Position numbers and translations under genes: made by a program. The notes below the pieces were generated by a model that had not been told where the DNA came from, searched no databases, and saw nothing but the letters and a program-made list of their open reading frames with translations. Shown one piece after another: positions 61,970-64,000 of a stretch of 64,000 nucleotides of DNA. The DNA is from CAUPWF01 sp964369775 (lineage in GTDB: Bacteria > Bacillota > Clostridia > Lachnospirales > Lachnospiraceae), in assembly GCA_964369775.1 (NCBI GenBank), contig CAYJHQ010000013.1, positions 1-64,000 of the forward strand, read 5' to 3'. Position 1 is the first letter of the stretch; each line of letters begins with the position of its first letter.

Positions 61970-62028
61970 TTGGTTAGATAACGTTAACAGGCGTTTTGCG
62001 TTGCTATAAAAGTATGGAGGCGAGTTGA

Positions 62029-62265
62029 ATGAATGATACAAGTATAATGTTATCAGAAGCTGAAGTGGATAAAGATTACATAATTACAGCGATAGATACG
62101 CGAGATGAGGAACTGGAGAGCTTTTTGCTCACACTTGGGTGCTATATTGGAGAAGTGATTACAGTTGTTTCTAGTCTTGGAGAGAATTTAGTTGTATCGA
62201 TTAATGACGCTAGATACGGTATCGATAGAGAATTAGCAGAAGCTTTGAGTGTGAAGTTGGTGTAG
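62029..62265 (+). CDS. feoA: Ferrous iron transport protein A
   Basis: This is a 78-residue SH3-like protein. LTLGCYIGEVITVVSSLGENLVV and the ARYGIDRELAEALSV end are typical of FeoA. FeoA is a small cytoplasmic partner required for FeoB-mediated ferrous iron uptake. GGAGG lies 8 bases before the ATG, and feoB begins 104 bases later. It has its own near-consensus promoter. Confidence 0.9.
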   Translation: MNDTSIMLSEAEVDKDYIITAIDTRDEELESFLLTLGCYIGEVITVVSSLGENLVVSINDARYGIDRELAEALSVKLV

Positions 62266-62369
62266 TGAAAATGAAAATAAGGGTACGAAGAGTGCGCTTT
62301 TTTTTGTGTAAAGGTTAGAAAATACTAACGAGAGATTGAAGAGAAAAAGAAAAGTTGGAGGATGAAAAG

Positions 62370-64000
62370 ATGAGGATTGCGTTAGCTGGTAACCCGAATA
62401 GTGGGAAAACAACTATTTATAATGCGATAACGGGAAGTAATGAAAAAGTAGGTAACTGGGCTGGAGTAACAGTTGAAAAGAAAGAAAGAACTATAAAAAA
62501 AGGCTTGGCAAATACGTCGCAAGAATTAGTAGCAGTAGATTTACCAGGGGCATATTCGATGTCTCCATTTACGTCAGAGGAGAATATCACAAGTGATTTT
62601 GTAAAGTCGGCAAATGTAGATGCAATTATCAACATCGTAGATGCAACTAGTCTGAGCAGAGGGTTATTTTTCAGCACACAATTGTTAGAATTAGAGATTC
62701 CGATGGTAATCGCTTTGAATAAAGCAGATATCAATAAGAAAAAAGGAATTGAAGTTGATGAAGCAAAATTATCTGAACAGTTAGGCTGTCCAGTGGTTGT
62801 AACTACTGCTACAACTGAAAGTGGATTAAAAGATGTGGTGGAAAAAGCAGTATCATTAGTAGGGGCTACGCAAGTTGCGCCATACAAAGGAAGTGATATT
62901 GATACAACTGACAAAGCCCAAGTTGAGAGTGCTGATAAAGCAAGATATGAGTTTGTAAAAACAGTAGTTGATAAAGTTGAAAAGCGAAAAGTTGCAGGGA
63001 ATAGACAGAATAAACAAGATAGAATAGATAAAATCATTGCTCATAAATGGCTTGGAATACCAATTTTCGCACTAGTTATGTGGGGCGTATTTGCACTATC
63101 ACAGACATATGTTGGACCAGTGATTGCGGATTATCTAGTAGGGCTGATTGAAGGTTTCCAAGGCTACGTTGGCGATATGCTAGGAGAGAGTGTTTCACCA
63201 ATTTTAAGCGCTATTTTAGTAGATGGAATTATTGGTGGTGTAGGTGCAGTTGTAGGTTTCTTACCATTAATTATGGTTATGTTCTTTTTATTAGCATTAT
63301 TAGAAGAATGTGGGTATATGGCAAGAGTTGCTGTAGTAATGGATAGATTCTTAAAAGGCGTAGGTCTTTCAGGTAAGTCAATTATTCCTATGGTAATAGG
63401 AACTGCATGTGGTATTCCAGGAGTTATGGCTACAAGAACAATTAAAAATGAGCGTCAAAGAAGAACTACAGCGATGCTAGCGCCGTTTATGCCTTGTGGA
63501 GCAAAACTTCCAGTAATCGCATTGTTTGCAGGTGCGTTTTTTGCTGATGCATCTTGGGTTGGAACATTGATGTATTTTGTAGGAATTGCAATCATTATTT
63601 TAGGTGCATTAATTACAGTTAGAATAACAGGTGAAAAAAATGCAAGATCATTCTTTATAATGGAGCTTCCAGAGTATAGTTTCCCAAGTATCAAAAGAGC
63701 GACAATATCAATGTTACAAAGAGGGAAAGCTTTTATTATTAAAGCAGGTACGATTATTCTATTATGTAATGCAATAGTACAGATTATGCAGACGTTTAAC
63801 TGGAGTTTCGAAGTGGTTGCAGAAGGCATGGAAGGAAGCAGTATTTTAGCAAGTGTTTCTTCACCATTTGCAATGCTGTTGATACCGTTAGGATTTGGAA
63901 CTTGGCAATTAGCAGCAGCAGCAATTACAGGTTTTATTGCGAAAGAGAATGTTGTAGGAACTCTTGCGGTAGTATACGGAATTACAAATTTTATTAACAC
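62370..64000 (+). CDS. feoB: Ferrous iron transport protein B (3' end outside the window)
   Basis: 543 codons are present and the frame is open to the window edge. The N-terminal G domain has G1 GNPNSGKTT near residues 7-15, G3 VDLPGAYSM near 56 and G4 NKAD. A spacer domain of about 70 residues follows, and the membrane permease starts near residue 225 (WLGIPIFALVMWGVF). Two Gate segments follow (LEECGYMARVAVVMDRFLKG and GTACGIPGVMATRTIKNERQRR with the conserved Cys), then APFMPCGAKLPVI. All are typical of FeoB, which imports Fe2+ across the membrane. GGAGGATG precedes the ATG at 62370. Confidence 0.96.
   Translation, partial: MRIALAGNPNSGKTTIYNAITGSNEKVGNWAGVTVEKKERTIKKGLANTSQELVAVDLPGAYSMSPFTSEENITSDFVKSANVDAIINIVDATSLSRGLFFSTQLLELEIPMVIALNKADINKKKGIEVDEAKLSEQLGCPVVVTTATTESGLKDVVEKAVSLVGATQVAPYKGSDIDTTDKAQVESADKARYEFVKTVVDKVEKRKVAGNRQNKQDRIDKIIAHKWLGIPIFALVMWGVFALSQTYVGPVIADYLVGLIEGFQGYVGDMLGESVSPILSAILVDGIIGGVGAVVGFLPLIMVMFFLLALLEECGYMARVAVVMDRFLKGVGLSGKSIIPMVIGTACGIPGVMATRTIKNERQRRTTAMLAPFMPCGAKLPVIALFAGAFFADASWVGTLMYFVGIAIIILGALITVRITGEKNARSFFIMELPEYSFPSIKRATISMLQRGKAFIIKAGTIILLCNAIVQIMQTFNWSFEVVAEGMEGSSILASVSSPFAMLLIPLGFGTWQLAAAAITGFIAKENVVGTLAVVYGITNFIN

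Noticed and set aside
62266..62369. Terminator between feoA and feoB
   Set aside because: A T8 run is present but the preceding AGTGCGCT palindrome is too short for a convincing stem.
62417..63037. 206-codon open frame on the minus strand
   Set aside because: It is antisense to feoB, whose motifs are complete; the frame is a shadow of that gene.
63455..64000. 181-codon open frame on the minus strand at the window edge
   Set aside because: Antisense to the membrane part of feoB; no ribosome site.

Overview
The window reads as a chromosomal segment of an AT-rich, spore-forming Firmicute, most likely a member of the Lachnospiraceae. The evidence is gene content: spmA-spmB spore maturation genes, the yaaO-holB-yaaT-rsmI operon of Firmicutes, type III glutamine synthetase, a Gram-positive type IV pilus locus followed by a giant DUF5057 protein, AGGAGG ribosome sites nearly everywhere, and several regulators of plant or mucin sugar use. 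It is a draft assembly: two runs of exactly 100 N (13561-13660 and 25973-26072) lie inside genes. No rRNA, tRNA, CRISPR array, prophage or insertion sequence was seen.

Layout. 1-4480 (minus) is an operon with a DUF5107-TPR protein, a zinc alcohol dehydrogenase and the start of an M24-peptidase-like gene, facing an AraC regulator. 5504-13150 carries a MutS2-like protein without Smr domain, a VanR/VanS-type two-component system and a GGDEF-EAL protein. An antiporter gene with a gap (minus) faces the housekeeping operon yaaO, gmk-like, holB, ricT, trmN6, rsmI (14349-19819). 19966-27542 holds a multi-sugar ABC ATPase, an alpha-L-rhamnosidase, a cysteine hydrolase, a broken AraC gene, a uroporphyrinogen-decarboxylase-like gene and a proline iminopeptidase. 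27598-29199 (minus) pairs a class V aminotransferase with an ECF S component. 29503-34491 is a LacI-controlled alpha-galactoside operon (symporter, GH36). It is followed by a sugar nucleotidyltransferase, galE, spmAB and L-fucose isomerase.

40023-58676 is a complete type IV pilus locus: PilB, PilT, PilC, major pilin, PilD, a PilM-PilN fusion, PilO, four minor-pilin-like proteins and a 1939-residue secreted DUF5057 protein that may be the tip adhesin. The major pilin gene, and only that gene, is enclosed by 27-bp inverted repeats (25/27 identical), each arm containing an ATAA-N7-TTAT dyad, with a promoter just outside. This looks either like an invertible (phase-variable) pilin cassette or a long-range RNA processing stem; it is the most interesting signal here.

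58689-64000 holds type III glutamine synthetase behind a possible leader terminator, a HAAS/DUF1700 membrane protein, an unlisted 56-residue gene with a sigma-G-like promoter, a candidate C-rich small RNA of about 78 nt, and feoA-feoB (feoB cut by the window end). The gene order suggests a gut or plant-polymer-degrading anaerobe that uses galactosides, rhamnosides and fucose, sporulates, imports ferrous iron and makes type IV pili.
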